DNA of 64,000 nt from Isoetes taiwanensis. Its lineage: Eukaryota > Streptophyta > Lycopodiopsida > Isoetales > Isoetaceae. Each line of letters starts with the position of its first letter. Position 1 is the stretch's first letter. Both the position numbers and the translations under genes were made by a program. The notes under the pieces are model-generated. The model was not told the origin of the DNA, did not search any database, and was given only the letters and a program-made list of their open reading frames with translations. The stretch covers positions 957,109 through 1,021,108 of the forward strand of contig JAJEKV010000027.1 in NCBI GenBank assembly GCA_021234155.1, read 5' to 3'. Shown piece by piece: positions 1 through 12,568 of this stretch.

Positions 1-3000
1 TAAAAGACACCATTTTGTCGACATTTTTACCATTTGGGTCCAAGGACCTTCAAACTTTGCCAGAACAATTTTGTAATTGACATGCATGTTTGTTCTTGGC
101 GTAATATAATATTTCAATGGTATGTTTGCCCTAGAATATTTATGGAAAATTATCTAGAATATGGTTCATAGCTACAAGTTTGCCTAAGAAAGAACAACGT
201 TTGAGCATTCAACTGTAGGTTTCATGTTATTAGGTCATTTTAGTTAGTTTGGGCTTCGCAAATGTGGCTTATGGATCAAGGGATTTAGAGTGACAATCCA
301 ATTCACGACTTCGAACAGGACGAGATTATACAACCTCACTGTGTTGCTTTAGGGACCATATGTTATATGTCGAAACATCTCCCACCCTTAAAAAATACCA
401 TTTGTTGAAAATTTATACCATTTGGGCCGGTGCGAGAATCATGTTACGCCTAAATTTTGCCACACCAATTTTATAAATACTTGACATGCATGTCTATCCT
501 TGGCATAATATAAGAGCAATGGTATGGCTATCGTGGAATATTTTATAGTCGCATGACTCCTAATTTGCTCCTCAGGACTCGGTTAAATGCTTTCGTAAAA
601 TCGACGAAGCAGCAAAATAGTGCATTACCAACTCCGTTAGATCCTTCCATGACTATGCTTAAAGTGACTAGATGATCGTGGTTAGTTGATCATGACGAAA
701 ACCACTCTATTTAGGGACCATTGTTCAGGGAAAGACATGCTGCAATATACCACCAAAGAGTTCTATTATCCTCAACAATTATGTCCCGACCCCATTTGAG
801 AAGCTTGATTGCCATATCTAGAGAATATCGGACTTTTCCACTAGACATATGGTTAAGGGAAAATTTGATGTCTTCAACAATTAAAACATCCTCCATTGTT
901 CCCTCAAAAGCTGCAAATTAGGCACATGATAGAATTCTTTGGCAGAATCTCAAAAATTCTTTCTCGAAAAACACCAAATGCACTTCTAGCTTTCCTTGGT
1001 GCCTCTCCTTAGATGCTGCATCATGTGACTAGTGTAAGCTAACATGCTTTTGTAGTATGATGTTATAACAGTCTAGATGTCATGTAAGCTTTGGAGAGGA
1101 AATTTGTGCTATTGGGCACTTATCTAGTATATGTTATTGTGGCGCACCAACCAGACTAGGTATTGCCTTGGTGTTACTACTTCTGGATTCTCTTCCAGGT
1201 AATGGGGAGCGAGATCAATTTGTAAGGCAATATAATATAATTGCCTTAGTTTTAAAATAAGGCAATGACAATGTTAATGGTTGAAAACCATCAAATAAAA
1301 GGTGACTTTGCCACGTCAACAAGGAAAAATAGAAGAGATGATGGTTTGTTGAAGGTAGAAGGTTAGAAGGTTGAACGGAAGGAAGAAGGCAGAAGCAACC
1401 AACATATGCATGTTGGACAACGAACCCTAACCAGGGTTCAAATCAAATTTAGAATCCTTCTTAACTAGTAAAAATGCATGCTTATATTTAAGACTACTGG
1501 AAATACTTAATATTGTGGTGTAGTTACCCGAAAAACCCTATTTGATGGAAATGGCTAAAAAAAATGTCGGAAATCTTTTTGGTTATTGATTTTTTTTTAA
1601 ACATTGCATTTTATTTTAAACCCTCCCATGGGTGCCCCATTTTGAATGGGGCCCCTAACCCTTTGCTCCAACGAAGTTGCAGTGGTAATAATTTTGTTCA
1701 TGCAAAGTGTAAGTGGCAACGCTTCCACTTTTGCAAGGGCAGATTCAGAACCCGTCCATGCTATGTTGAAAAGGTTAAGATCTAGAAGCAATAGAAAGCA
1801 TGAAATTATTAGAAACAAGTTTGTAGATCAATTTTCCCCAATGGTTGATTTGCCAGGGTCGGATTTGTTGTTGCCGATTTGTTACCAAGGTCGGCATTGC
1901 TTTGAATGCAAGCACAAAACAAAATAGAAATAGGGTTAGCGTTTTTGGTGTGGCGTGCATTTTGGTGGCGACGCGTGGCAACCTCTACAACGCGGAATGG
2001 AAGTTGGGTGCCCTGATTCTGCACGACCGGTTCTTCCGCTCGATTTTTAGGGTAGAGTTTTTTTTAGGGTTGTCTAGGTTAGTGCCGCAGAGGCGGTCTT
2101 CGAGCAAACAGATCTGAGCAAACAGAGGATGCATGCCAGTGACAGATCTGAGCAAATAGAGGATGCATGCCAGTTCGAGCAAGGAGAGATCCGAGCAGCA
2201 TAGGAAGCCGAGCAGATCCGAGCAAACACACCAAGCAAAACCAGACAGATCCGGGCAAATCTGAGCAGATCCGATCGGGCAGTGCTTCAAAGTACAGGTA
2301 AATGCAAATCCGGCAGTGCTTCAAAGTTCGACTTCTTCAAAGGGAGTTCGGCAGGAAGCTGTTCTTCAAATGCCATTCGAGTTGCCAAACGCAGTTCTTC
2401 AAATCACAGTAGACTGATGATCTGCACATGTGACTGATGATCTTTCTGGCTCCCAGCCTAGTCATTTTCCATTCAAAAAGGTTGAGAAAATCTTTAGTAG
2501 GGCTTCTGGATGTGGCTTTTTGCATTGAAATCAACCTGCCCCCAAAAGGGCTGCTTCGGTCTAGAAAGAACAGATTCGAATGTATGTAAATGCTAAACAG
2601 CTCGCCTTTGCCGTTGAAAAATTGCTACCACAAAGGCATCAGAGGCAGCGCAGGCCCTGTTGACAGAAACATGAATGCAATTTTGGGTTTTAGCGAATCG
2701 GATCTGCATGCCATATATGGGCGTTTTAAGCCGATGATGTTCTTTGTTGCTACATCAAAGGTCCTTTTTGCTCATGATTTTTAATAGATTCACAGCCCTA
2801 TTTGGTATGCAGGAGTCGTTGGAAAATCTATAGCTATGAGGAATGACTCTTTAGGCTAGCTAACGCATTTAAAATCTTCTGAAGCACAAATGCTTTCTGG
2901 CTTAGCTCCATTTTTTACACAGGTGAATGAAGGTTTTCCATTTTTTACACAGGTGATGGAGGTTTTCCTTTGGCAAATCTTAGCAGACTCTGACATTTAC

Positions 3001-3800
3001 TTCATCCCGAGGTAGAAAACAAACCCGTGATCTTTTGTTGTTTCCCAAATATTCTAACCCCACTTATGTTCTGTTTATTTTGTGAGATTTGTTGAAGAGA
3101 ATCCAGCCATGCTCCATCGAACTGTATTCTAGGTGATCCATAGCAAATTTATCCGGAATGCACAGGTTTTTCTTGTAGCCCTTAACATTTGAATAGTTTC
3201 ACAGATCTATTTTGCATGCAGGATGGAGAGGACTTCGCGGTGAGATCTGAAGCCTGATTTAGAATACCCAGTGATGGTGGGCGTATCTTGTAAAATGTAA
3301 GATAAGCTTCAGCGGCTCCCCTTATTATTTTTTATTTGAACATGTAATGTAGATCAGCTTTTTCACTGATTCTGCGTTTGTAGCAATGGCCAAACGTCTG
3401 CTTTGACATGGCGAATAGCTTCTGCTCCTGCAAATACTTCATCTGCTACAGGTAAAAAGGTTATAGCTTATGTCTGTTCTTGTAGTTTCAAGTATTTTCT
3501 TGACATAATTCAAGGATCCAGAATGGTTGGCCCAAACATTTTGATCATTCATTCTTTTTAAAGTTTTGTTGCACGTTTTATTTTATGTATCCTTGTTTTT
3601 TGCAGTATCAAGTGCAGTATTAGCTCAAAAGTTGGAGCACTCAAAGTAGCTGTTGCATATTTCTGAAAATAAATTTATCATTCTTTAAGAGTTTTGGAAA
3701 TGGTTCGGGTCCCCTTGCTTCCTAATTTTAAATTTTTGTAGAAGCCACTACAGTCCATAAGAAACCATTTGCATTTAGTCTACTAAACTTGGAATGCTTC
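1..3800. other. Non-coding, repeat-like stretch
   Basis: I see no convincing gene here. Two related segments at about 8-150 and 385-550 share the order 'ccatttggg', 'ttttgccA/aca', 'ttgacatgcatgt' and 'cttggcataatata', so this is probably a dispersed repeat in two diverged copies; a more distant relative may lie at 63780-63890. Around 2105-2280 there is a degenerate array built on 'gatctgagcaaa' with a closer doublet at about 2110-2175. Short ORFs are not supported by codon usage, homology or splice context. Confidence 0.5.
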
Positions 3801-3804
3801 AAAC

Positions 3805-4015
3805 AACATAATGTTATTGGTTATCATTATTGGTTTATAAATGACATTAGTGGTTATTATTATTGTTTTAGTGGTTAATCATTATTAGTTTTGGTTATCA
3901 TTATTGGTTAATAAGATATTAATTTTCGCTATCATTATTGGTTAATAAATCACGTTAGTGGTCATCATTATTGGTTTACTAAGTTATCATTATTAGTTTA
4001 TTATTGATTTATAAA
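3805..4015. repeat. AT-rich degenerate minisatellite
   Basis: The stretch repeats 'ggttatcattattggttta' and shortened variants many times with irregular spacing ('tgacattagtggttattatt', 'taatcattattagtttt'). It ends just before the target-site duplication of the MULE at 4053. No coding capacity is visible. Confidence 0.7.
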
Positions 4016-4052
4016 TGACCATAACAAAACCATGCATATTTGGAACAAACAA

Positions 4053-4061
4053 ATACACCTA
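4053..4061. repeat. Left 9-bp target-site duplication
   Basis: The sequence atacaccta directly abuts the left inverted repeat and is repeated exactly at 7312-7320 next to the right one. A perfect 9-bp match implies insertion too recent for flank decay. Confidence 0.9.
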
Positions 4062-4158
4062 GGGAAAAACTACCAAATGCCCTTAAGTTTTCGACTATTT
4101 TGCAAGATGCCCTTAAGTTTTCATTTTTTCACGGAATGCCCCCAAGGGGCGTATACGT
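4062..4158. repeat. MULE left terminal inverted repeat
   Basis: It starts GGGAAAAACT and ends GTATACGT. It contains two copies of the module 'atgcccttaagttttc' at about 4077 and 4107, and further degenerate copies continue inward to about 4260. Confidence 0.9.
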
Positions 4159-4356
4159 ATCTAGGATTGTTTTTCATCTTCAACAGGATGCCCTTATGTT
4201 TTATCAAAATTTATGAAATGCCCTTAAGTTTTATGAGAATTTATGAAATGCCCTTTCCATGTAAACGTAAACCTGAAAACTGTAAACCAGAAACTGAATA
4301 ATGTTGATACAAAACAAATCAAAAGAACGAAACTTGTAAACAAATAAACATGTCCA

Positions 4357-6156
4357 TCAGATAGGAGCCCTACATGTTCGTGAATTATGTCCTGTGCCCT
4401 TGCATCTAGTGCAACGATGCACTTCTTTCACCTCTTCCTCAGTGCGGATTCTCTTGGTCCGTGGACGACCTGGTGGTCTTCTTGTCATTGGAGGCAACAT
4501 ACTTCCTGTGTTACTAGGAATTAAAACTGGATGCATAATCTCCTTGTAGGTGTGAAGATATGAAACTGCAAAAAAGGCCACATGAGCATAGTTCTGTACA
4601 CGTTCATTTCTATAAAGTATTGCGCATGCTGCATGGCCACATGGAATTCCGTCTTGCTGCCACTTGTTGCATGAACATGTCTTCAAACCCAAATTCACAA
4701 TCCTTGGTTTAGATGACAGGACTTCAAATTCAACATCAGAAGCTGCAATCACACGGTATGAACGACCCTTTTCGCATGATTTCTTCACATCAAGCTCAGC
4801 ATGAGGGGTCAAAGCATACTCTCCTGCATTTTCTAGCCAAGACAAAGCATCTTTTCTACGATAAAAAAACCATGCCATCATCTTATGGCGTATCAATTCC
4901 AACATAGCTAGAATAGGCAACTCTCTAGGCTCACGCAACCAAGAATTCAAAGACTCTGCGATATTAGAAGTTAGATGTCCATACCTCCTTCCTGTGAATT
5001 TTGAGTTGGCCCAATGGATAGGATCAGCAGCAGCAAGAATCCATGTGGTGGCCTCTGCATTGGCTGCACGCATTTCTATGATGACTGCGTCATATTCCTC
5101 AATACTGTTTGCCCGTGCCGCATTCCATAGCATGTGAACAAGCTGTGTACTCTTAAAAAGCCTCCTAAAATTCTCAGCTAAATGGCGCATGCAATAAGCA
5201 TGTGGCACATTTCCAAACACAACCTGAACACCTTCTACCAATCCCTTCTGTCTGTCAGATATGAAAGTTATCTGTTCATGATGATGCAAGTAGTTCTTCA
5301 AATTTTGTATAAACCACACCCAGTTATCATCATTCTCTGCAAGTACAACTGCAAATGCAACAGGAAATAAACCATCATTACCATCAATAGCTGTCGCTGA
5401 CAAGAGAATGCCAAGGTATCTTCCTTTGAGGTGAGTACCATCTAGGCCCAATACTGGTCTGCAGTAGCGAAAACCCTTCAAACTAGCATCAAAGGCTATA
5501 AAAATACGAAAGAAACGGTCTTCTGTTGTTTTCTGGACAAAAGCCACACTTCCAGGGTTGCTTTCAAGAATTTCATTACAATACCCTTCAAGTTTCTTGT
5601 AGGCCTCAGTATGGTCACCATGAATGTTAGCATGTGCAGCCTCTTTTGCTTTCCAAGCAAGCCCATATGAAATAGTCACACCCTTCTCTCTTCTAATATC
5701 TCCAATGAGATCCTTGGGTCTTAAACACGGTTGATCTCTGAACCTGTCAATGGTATGGTTTGCAAGCCAAGCTGTACTAACTTCTTTATTTCCAAGACGA
5801 GCAGCACCAGTACAAGTATGAACATCGTGAAATTTTTTCACAGCACATTGAGGACCACCATCTCTTATAGAGGCATGCAAACGCCAAGTACAATTTTCAG
5901 TTGCACAAATCACTGTGTACCTGCATCCACAATCCATAATACTTAATTGATCAATCATGTACATTCACCAAATACAGTAACAATTAATAAATTTCAGTTC
6001 TTAGTGGAATGTAAACACTCTATGCACAACGAAAACTCACCTTGTTTTATCAGCCTTCAGCACTTTAAGCTCCACATGATGTGAGATTGCATGATTCTTT
6101 ACAGCAAGCTTCAACTCAGCCAATGAGGACCACATGGAACCCAGTTGCAACTCCAT
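4357..6156 (-). CDS. MULE transposase, two exons, about 559 aa
   Basis: This is the Mutator-type transposase that would cut and reinsert the surrounding element. Exon 1 is 6041-6156, starting at ATG 6156. Its donor is GTGAGT at 6040 and the acceptor is ...GATGCAG at 5921. Exon 2 is 4357-5920. The 116 + 1564 nt make exactly 560 codons with the stop, and the AG|G junction gives Arg. Starting inside exon 2 at 5964 would lose the N-terminal domain, so I chose the spliced start. Visible parts in order: an N-terminal Mutator DNA-binding region with Cys residues (CATENCTW); the DDE core with 'GLDGTHLKG' (first Asp) and 'FISDRQKGL' (second Asp); a SWIM zinc finger, CSCNKWQQDGIPCGHA; and a C-terminal CCHC knuckle, CTRCKGTGHNSRTC. 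There are no internal stops or frameshifts, in contrast to nearly every other transposon gene in this window. Confidence 0.93.
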
Positions 6157-7214
6157 TTTTTAGCATAGACACTGCTATTGAAGGAAAACGAATCAATATA
6201 ATTACAATGAACATTTAAGATTTAAGATGAACATTTAACAATGAACAATGTACAGATGCATCTAGATGTTTTGCATGTAGACAAAGGAAAAGGATTCATT
6301 AGGCAGAATTCAGTAGCTGACTGTCTAAGGCAGCTTGAGATTGTCTGAGATTGTCTGAGATTGTCTAAGGCAAAGGCAGCTTGAGCCAATATATCCCTGC
6401 CTTCTACATATCTCGTCTTTGGGCACCTTTTATGACTGTGCCAAAGTAAGCGAACGATTAAATATTTGGGAAAGGATATGTAAAGGAATTGCTACTTTAT
6501 CACTGCTATTTGACTATCTCATGGTTGTCAAACAAAAAACATAAGCATACCATAGAATCTGAAGACTTCCTCTTTCTTGTGATTTCTGAAATAATAACAT
6601 AAAAGGGATCATTACAACAATTAGATTTTGCACAGCTAAACAGAAATTTACCTTGAACGGTGGACTTAAAGTCCAGCTTTAATTGCTTCTGCGGAAAGTG
6701 TAAAATGCTGGAGCATTAGATTTGCAGATTCGTCAAGGTCTTTACATTTCGACTTGCACTGAATATAATGAACGGAGTAAGCATATCAATACAAAAGATA
6801 AAGTATCAAACACAGAAAATGGCCTTTCATCTCAATCACATACATTGCGTACATCTGAACTTTTTTTCCTTTTTGCTGCATGCTTGTTTTCATCTTCAGA
6901 ATTCACCAAAATTGGAATACCTTTCGCATTGGAGTCTCTTACATCTGTTATAGGATGTTAGATTAACGCTCTAACCTGCTGATCACTTGCATGCAGGTCG
7001 AAATCCATGCATGCAGGTCGAAATCCAGAGGAGAAGTTGAGGCAGCATGATCTCACAAGAATTGAAGCAGAAGAAGATTTGCCTTGCCGATTGAAGCAAT
7101 CGGAAGAAATTGGCCGCCTCTGGAAGCCCGCCAAAATTGGCCGTTGTAGAAAGGGTAGTTTATGAAATACAAGAAGTTTTAAGGGTATCTAGACAATTGT
7201 GGATTTCTACATTG

Positions 7215-7311
7215 ACGTATACGCTGCCGAAGGGCATTTCATTAAAAAATGAAAACTTAAGGGCATCTTAGAAAATATGTGAAAACATAAGGGCATTTCG
7301 GAGTTTTTCCC
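7215..7311. repeat. MULE right terminal inverted repeat
   Basis: This is the reverse complement of 4062-4158 with about 17 mismatches and no indels over 97 bp. It ends in ...AGTTTTTCCC at the target duplication. Confidence 0.9.
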
Positions 7312-7530
7312 ATACACCTACAATTGATAGTACCATGGCATGACTAGTGCATTTACCATGACATTTAATCATGTCAGTTTACCACAATAATGAACCACAA
7401 TATGTAGCATAATAACAGGGGGTTTTCTTTGTGTTTTTGTACGTTTTTCACTAAGGTTTTCCTATGATTTCGTGATGTATTCAAATGGATGTACTAATGC
7501 GTACATCTAGAGTGCACCATTTCTCAGCCA

Positions 7531-7731
7531 TTTTTTTTGTGCGTGTGGTGCATAATGGTCAACAAGCAATGGCTCACAACAAAATCCCTCTTTTTGTGTG
7601 TGTGGTGCATAATGGGCAACAACCAATGGCTCACAACAAAAGCCCTTTTTTTGTGCGAGTGGTGCATAATGGTCAATAACCAATGGCTCACAACAAAAGC
7701 CCTCTTTTTGTGTGTGTGGTGCATAATGGGC
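7531..7731. repeat. 57-bp minisatellite, about 3.5 copies
   Basis: The unit holds 'gtggtgcataatgg', 'caatggctcacaacaaaa' and a T-rich spacer, repeated every 57 bp with alternating variants (gtgcgtg/gtgtgtg, aatggtc/aatgggc). Because 57 is a multiple of three, several frames stay open on both strands. These short ORFs are artefacts of the repeat. Confidence 0.9.
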
Positions 7732-9693
7732 ACATGAAGGGCTTGAAGGGCGCATGTAGTGCAGTTTCCCCGCTGGCAACACATTTCTTATCATAACTTT
7801 TGATCCAGAGCTCTGTTTGAGATGATTTTTATTGCGTTGGAAAGCTCTCTCCGAGATCTTTTTGATAGTGTATGATATGGATATGTTTGGTTAAGTTATC
7901 TATGCTAAAACAAATATTTTTCAGCCGAGTTTGGTCGGCTTTCACATCCTACCAGCTGATTAATACAGGATTGCGCTATTGGATATTGTTTTATGGCTCA
8001 TTCTGAATGAAGCTTGCAAAAAATTACCATGCATTTTTAGATTTTGAGGCAGTTATTAAGCAAATTCCAAGGCTTCTAGATCCTTGTGCTAACAAGCAGA
8101 AACGTTTCCCACTTTGGTTTCTTACCACAAGAATCCATGGAGGCCAAAGGCTGCTATTAAATCCCAGTTGAAAAATGTCTGTGTATGGGTGTTGCAAACT
8201 TTATGACTTTGAGAATAATGGGATCAATCTGCTCTATCTTTATGGTAACAATTACTTATGTTCTATTTGTTTTATTGTGGTGAAATTCAAAAGCTACAAG
8301 TGATGAAAGCCTCAATAGTTTTTTTCTGGTTTGAATTCTAAATTTTTTGTCACACCAGGGGGGGATGTCCCTAAGGCCCCGAAGGGGCCAAATTTTTTTT
8401 TTTGCAACACAAACCATTAACATCCAACATATAAAAAACCCCAACACATAACAACCAACATATAACAACCATTGACATTAACAACCAACACATAACTACC
8501 ATTGACATTAATTAACACAACCATTGGGTCCAACACATTTAAATTAAAATCCCCCTTAAACCCCCTTTGGTTTGGGTGCATATTCACACGGGGGTGACTC
8601 CGGGCAACGAGAGCTGTTGGATAGGCATATTCACCCCTTATTCCTTAATCTACACCGATAAAAGTTCCTCGTTTGTGGGGTATGCAAGTACAAAATTTGC
8701 TATACTGTATAACAAGATTTGCAAAATACTATAAGATTTCAAGCGGAATACCATATTAAACCACATCCACAACCTTCATGTTATACCACATGGACAGACC
8801 ATACCCTTAAAACGGTATAATATACCACATTCATTTACCAATATGTAATACCACTTTGACAAACTCTACAAAGAAGCCCATCCATCTAACCATCCTAACA
8901 AACCTCACAAGAGAACCCATTAGTTTAGCGAGATATGGTTTTTAATGATATCAACCCACAAAAATGCACTGGTTTTGTAGAATGGTTTTATAGTCATAAC
9001 CATGGGAAAAACCATGTAGAGTTTTAATTTTGGGTGCCTTGTGTATAAGATACCCAGACTGGGGGACTTGATTATGTATTTTGCTTGTTACTTTTTGGAT
9101 TTGGCCACCCAAGCAGTCTCGAGAGATTACATATCTAGTTCGACTTGAGTTGGAATGGTGGGTTTTTTTTTCTATGGCATGTACCTTCTATGAAAAGTTG
9201 CATTAACTGCATTACATTTATTATATTGAATTGGATATGTATGTTTCTCTTTTCCTTTTGTTGTTATTGATGCATAGAGTATACTCAATGTTATTAATAT
9301 TTGAGTTAGTTCTAGACTCGGCAGTATGTTAAATTGAATGTTAGAAGGGTCGTGCATTGGAGCTATCTAATATGTATCTTTCCTTTAGCTTAAATTATGA
9401 AGCTAGCTTTGAACTTTCAAGTTTGGAGAGGCATCATCTTGGATTGGAAGGCTAAGCAATTGTGTTTGACAAGGATGGGTCAGTTCTGAGGGATAAAATT
9501 GTATTCATTTGGAAGTATGTTGAATTGAGGATTAAGATGTGAAGGCATAAATGGAAGAGACCCGGGGAATTAAGAAGGCAGACTATAAAAAAAATTTAGG
9601 TCAATGGTTGGGTTTGTTCCAAGGAAGATGTCACAAAGGGAGATACAAACTGGACTTTTTATGAGTGCTCTAAGATGCACCGATGAGGACTGT
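7732..9693. other. Intergenic, repeat-like
   Basis: No gene is supported. Around 7790-7920 there is a segment beginning 'cataacttttgatcc' that recurs in the foldback element near 60830. At about 8400-8530 an 'acaaccaacatataacaacc' type low-complexity array occurs, and 8690-8900 is A/C-rich. Confidence 0.5.
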
Positions 9694-10272
9694 GGTTGAA
9701 TTTTTGGAGGAGAGACTGTAACGGACCTAGCAACCTAGCACCAACATTGCATGCAATGTGTCCATGCATGTAGCATGTGCATGCATGTGCATGCATGCAA
9801 GGTCATTGTTAGGTTATATAAGCGCAACAATATTATTCTTGATTTCTTGGGAAGAAGTTTTCCATGGGAGAGAAGCCTTTTTTGTTGTGGTGGATGCGCT
9901 TGCACCAGATTGATCAGAATTGGACCGAGGAGAAGGAGCAAAGTATTTTCAGGTGGGGGTCAAGTCTTACACCTGGGGTTCTTGTGATGTTTATGTTTTG
10001 ATTGACGTAGTTTGGGAAAACTTAATGAGCTTTGATGATAGTTTGTAGATTTAATGGATTGAGGCATGATCTGAATTTAATTAACATAATCAAAGATAGA
10101 TTCTTGAATGTAAAAGAGAAGGAAAAAATAGTGTTTTTAGATTATCATCTGTGGTTTTTATATAATCATATAGTAGAGATTGATTCTGAATAGCTGAGAA
10201 ATTCATGAGTTAAACACACATAATTGTATTACGGTTGGATGATGTTGAAAGTATATCATGTCGGTGATTTAA
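9694..10272. repeat. 579-bp exact duplicate, copy 1
   Basis: This segment is identical, as far as I can read, to 10538-11116, with a constant offset of 844 bp. It includes a (atgcatgtgc) purine-pyrimidine run at about 9765-9800. Neither copy has a convincing gene; the small ORFs present in both are shadows of the repeat. Confidence 0.93.
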
Positions 10273-10537
10273 CAACTTAGCAACCTATTGTTATTTTATT
10301 TATAATCTTATTTATAATCACAATCTTATTTTATAACCATATCTAAGCATACTCAAAACTTGTCTTACAACCACCTTATTGTTACCTTATCCAACCATAG
10401 CCTGAATGCTATCAACTTAGCAACCTATTGTTATTTTTACTACTGGATAACAATATATGGATGCTACCTGGTTTTCTCAATTTTAGTTTCAAAAGGACGC
10501 ACCTAACATCACATCAAGAATCTTATTCCTCCGATAG
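10273..10537. repeat. 265-bp filler between duplicate copies
   Basis: The filler separates the two 579-bp copies. Its main part, 10319-10536, matches 12809-13026 base for base. Its left end, 'caacttagcaacctattgttatttt', also matches 12902-12926, so the filler looks like two pieces copied from the same downstream locus. Confidence 0.9.
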
Positions 10538-11116
10538 GGTTGAATTTTTGGAGGAGAGACTGTAACGGACCTAGCAACCTAGCACCAACATTGCATGCAA
10601 TGTGTCCATGCATGTAGCATGTGCATGCATGTGCATGCATGCAAGGTCATTGTTAGGTTATATAAGCGCAACAATATTATTCTTGATTTCTTGGGAAGAA
10701 GTTTTCCATGGGAGAGAAGCCTTTTTTGTTGTGGTGGATGCGCTTGCACCAGATTGATCAGAATTGGACCGAGGAGAAGGAGCAAAGTATTTTCAGGTGG
10801 GGGTCAAGTCTTACACCTGGGGTTCTTGTGATGTTTATGTTTTGATTGACGTAGTTTGGGAAAACTTAATGAGCTTTGATGATAGTTTGTAGATTTAATG
10901 GATTGAGGCATGATCTGAATTTAATTAACATAATCAAAGATAGATTCTTGAATGTAAAAGAGAAGGAAAAAATAGTGTTTTTAGATTATCATCTGTGGTT
11001 TTTATATAATCATATAGTAGAGATTGATTCTGAATAGCTGAGAAATTCATGAGTTAAACACACATAATTGTATTACGGTTGGATGATGTTGAAAGTATAT
11101 CATGTCGGTGATTTAA
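10538..11116. repeat. 579-bp exact duplicate, copy 2
   Basis: Second copy of 9694-10272. Its right side runs on into locally unique sequence at 11117, so this copy probably keeps the original right junction, while copy 1 keeps the original left junction. Confidence 0.93.
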
Positions 11117-11607
11117 TTGTTCTAGGAGCATGGGATCATACTTACTATTGTCAATGTAGTGTGTTGTTAATGTTTGCATTTAATTAAAGGAATTATGATT
11201 TATCATATCTCTGATTTGGTTGGCTTAGTAAAGTATAATTATGCGTGCATGGATTATTGTTAAAAATATGTCTTTGCGATGTATCATGGTGTGGTTGGTT
11301 ACCCACTAATATGGCATTATGATTTGCTACACAATTTGGTTGACATTGAGAATCCCTTGTTGGAATATGCTACGATATATTTTTATGTGAAGTGCTATAA
11401 TAGTATTGGAATGCTCTATGGTATAATCCTCTGGGGCCGGAGTCTAGGTACGATGTTCTAGACTCGCGGTTATTACTGATGATATCCTGAATGGTTTATT
11501 TGGAACATCGGGCGTTGGTACCTTAGGTACAAACGTCTTGCACGATTAAGTGGTCCTTCAATCCTAGGCATAGCAGATGGGTGTGTACCTGCGTGGTTTA
11601 CCATTCC

Positions 11608-12568
11608 TCTATGTCCAGCACGATCGGCCCGAGTTGACCATGCTCGGACCAGGAGGAATATTGGTTGTTGTCTATGTTGCCATGGTTGCTAAAATTTATT
11701 AATTAATTGGGATGTCTTGTATTGAATTGCAATGGCTGTAGTATGCCGTAGCTATTCATGGGTAAATTGTGCATTGTGGGACATGCTTGTATTGATTACT
11801 AACTTGAGTTTCAGGGGCGAGGCTACGATAAGGTTAAGTTATTGTTTTTGGATGGATGCATTATATTGTTGATGCTTAGGCATGTCCTAGAACCTCGATC
11901 CCCACTTAGTCCCTGTGACTAACCCCATTGTTGATGGTGTAAGCAGCTGGAGTGTAATTAAGCTTTGGGAAGGCGATAGTAGGAATTGGATTGCAAATAA
12001 ACAAACTTGTTGATTATTACAAGAGCTGGGTTGAAACTATAATTGCTAAGTTCGTGGATGTAGCATGAAAATATTAAATAATAATATTCTCATGCTACAT
12101 CCATGAACTTAGCAATTATAGTTTCAAATCAGTTCTTTTAATAATCAATAAGTTTATTTACTTGCAATCCAATTCCTACTCTCGCCTTCCCGAAGCTTGG
12201 TTACACTCTGGAGCCTCTTGCACGCCTGCTTACACTATCCACAATGGGGTTAGTCACAAGGACTAAGTGGGGATCCAGGTTCTAGGACACGCCTACGCAT
12301 CATCAACGTAATGTATCCATCCAGAAATAATAATTTAATCTTACCGTAGCCTCGCCCTTGAAACTCAAGTTAGTAATCCATACAAGCATGTCCGACAAAA
12401 TGCACAATTTACCCATGAATATCTACTACATACTGCAACCATTGCAATTTCAATACAAGACGTCCCAATTAACATAATAATAACTTAGCAACCATGGCAA
12501 CATAGACAACAACGAATATTCCTCTGGGTCTGAGCATGGTCAACTCGGCTGATCAGGACAGTGACATA
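11608..12568. repeat. Large inverted repeat with ~470-bp arms
   Basis: The left arm 11608-12076 and right arm 12082-12568 are reverse complements with scattered mismatches and small indels, separated by a 5-nt spacer (aataa). Matching landmarks include 'cgagttgaccatgctc' near 11629 and its complement near 12535, 'aactaagtgggga'-type sequence near 11903/12266, and 'tagcatga'/'tcatgcta' at the centre. The arms have no ORF. They look like two copies of one repeat (possibly LTR pieces) head to head; a transcript would form a long hairpin. Confidence 0.85.

Larger units (their letters stand above)
4062..7311 (-). mobile_element. Complete MULE (Mutator-like) DNA transposon, 3.25 kb
   Basis: The ends are terminal inverted repeats at 4062-4158 and 7215-7311, each 97 bp long. 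By hand alignment they differ at about 17 positions (about 82 percent identical) and both start with GGGAAAAACT. The flanks carry a perfect 9-bp direct repeat, atacaccta, at 4053-4061 and 7312-7320, which is the target duplication length typical of Mutator-like elements. Inside, on the minus strand, is a spliced transposase gene whose two exons stay in frame. The repeat ends contain several copies of an 'atgcccttaagtttt' module. About 1 kb between the transposase start (6156) and the right repeat has no evident ORF and may hold the promoter and leader. All parts expected of an autonomous element are present. Confidence 0.93.

Noticed and set aside
1564-2324. Overlapping ORFs on both strands, 60-100 aa
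   Set aside because: They overlap each other in all frames, lack any family motif, and follow a degenerate repeat ('gatctgagcaaa'); treated as chance.
7485-7794. Five overlapping ORFs up to 95 aa with repeated HYAPHTQKEGFCCEPL-like peptides
   Set aside because: They arise from a 57-bp tandem repeat whose length is a multiple of three; no splice or start context.
9735-10831. Duplicated 68- and 78-aa ORFs
   Set aside because: Identical because the DNA is an exact duplication; no family resemblance, and opposite strands are open equally.
11279-11461. 60-aa ORF next to the inverted repeat
   Set aside because: AT-rich, low-complexity composition with no motif; lies in likely LTR-like sequence.
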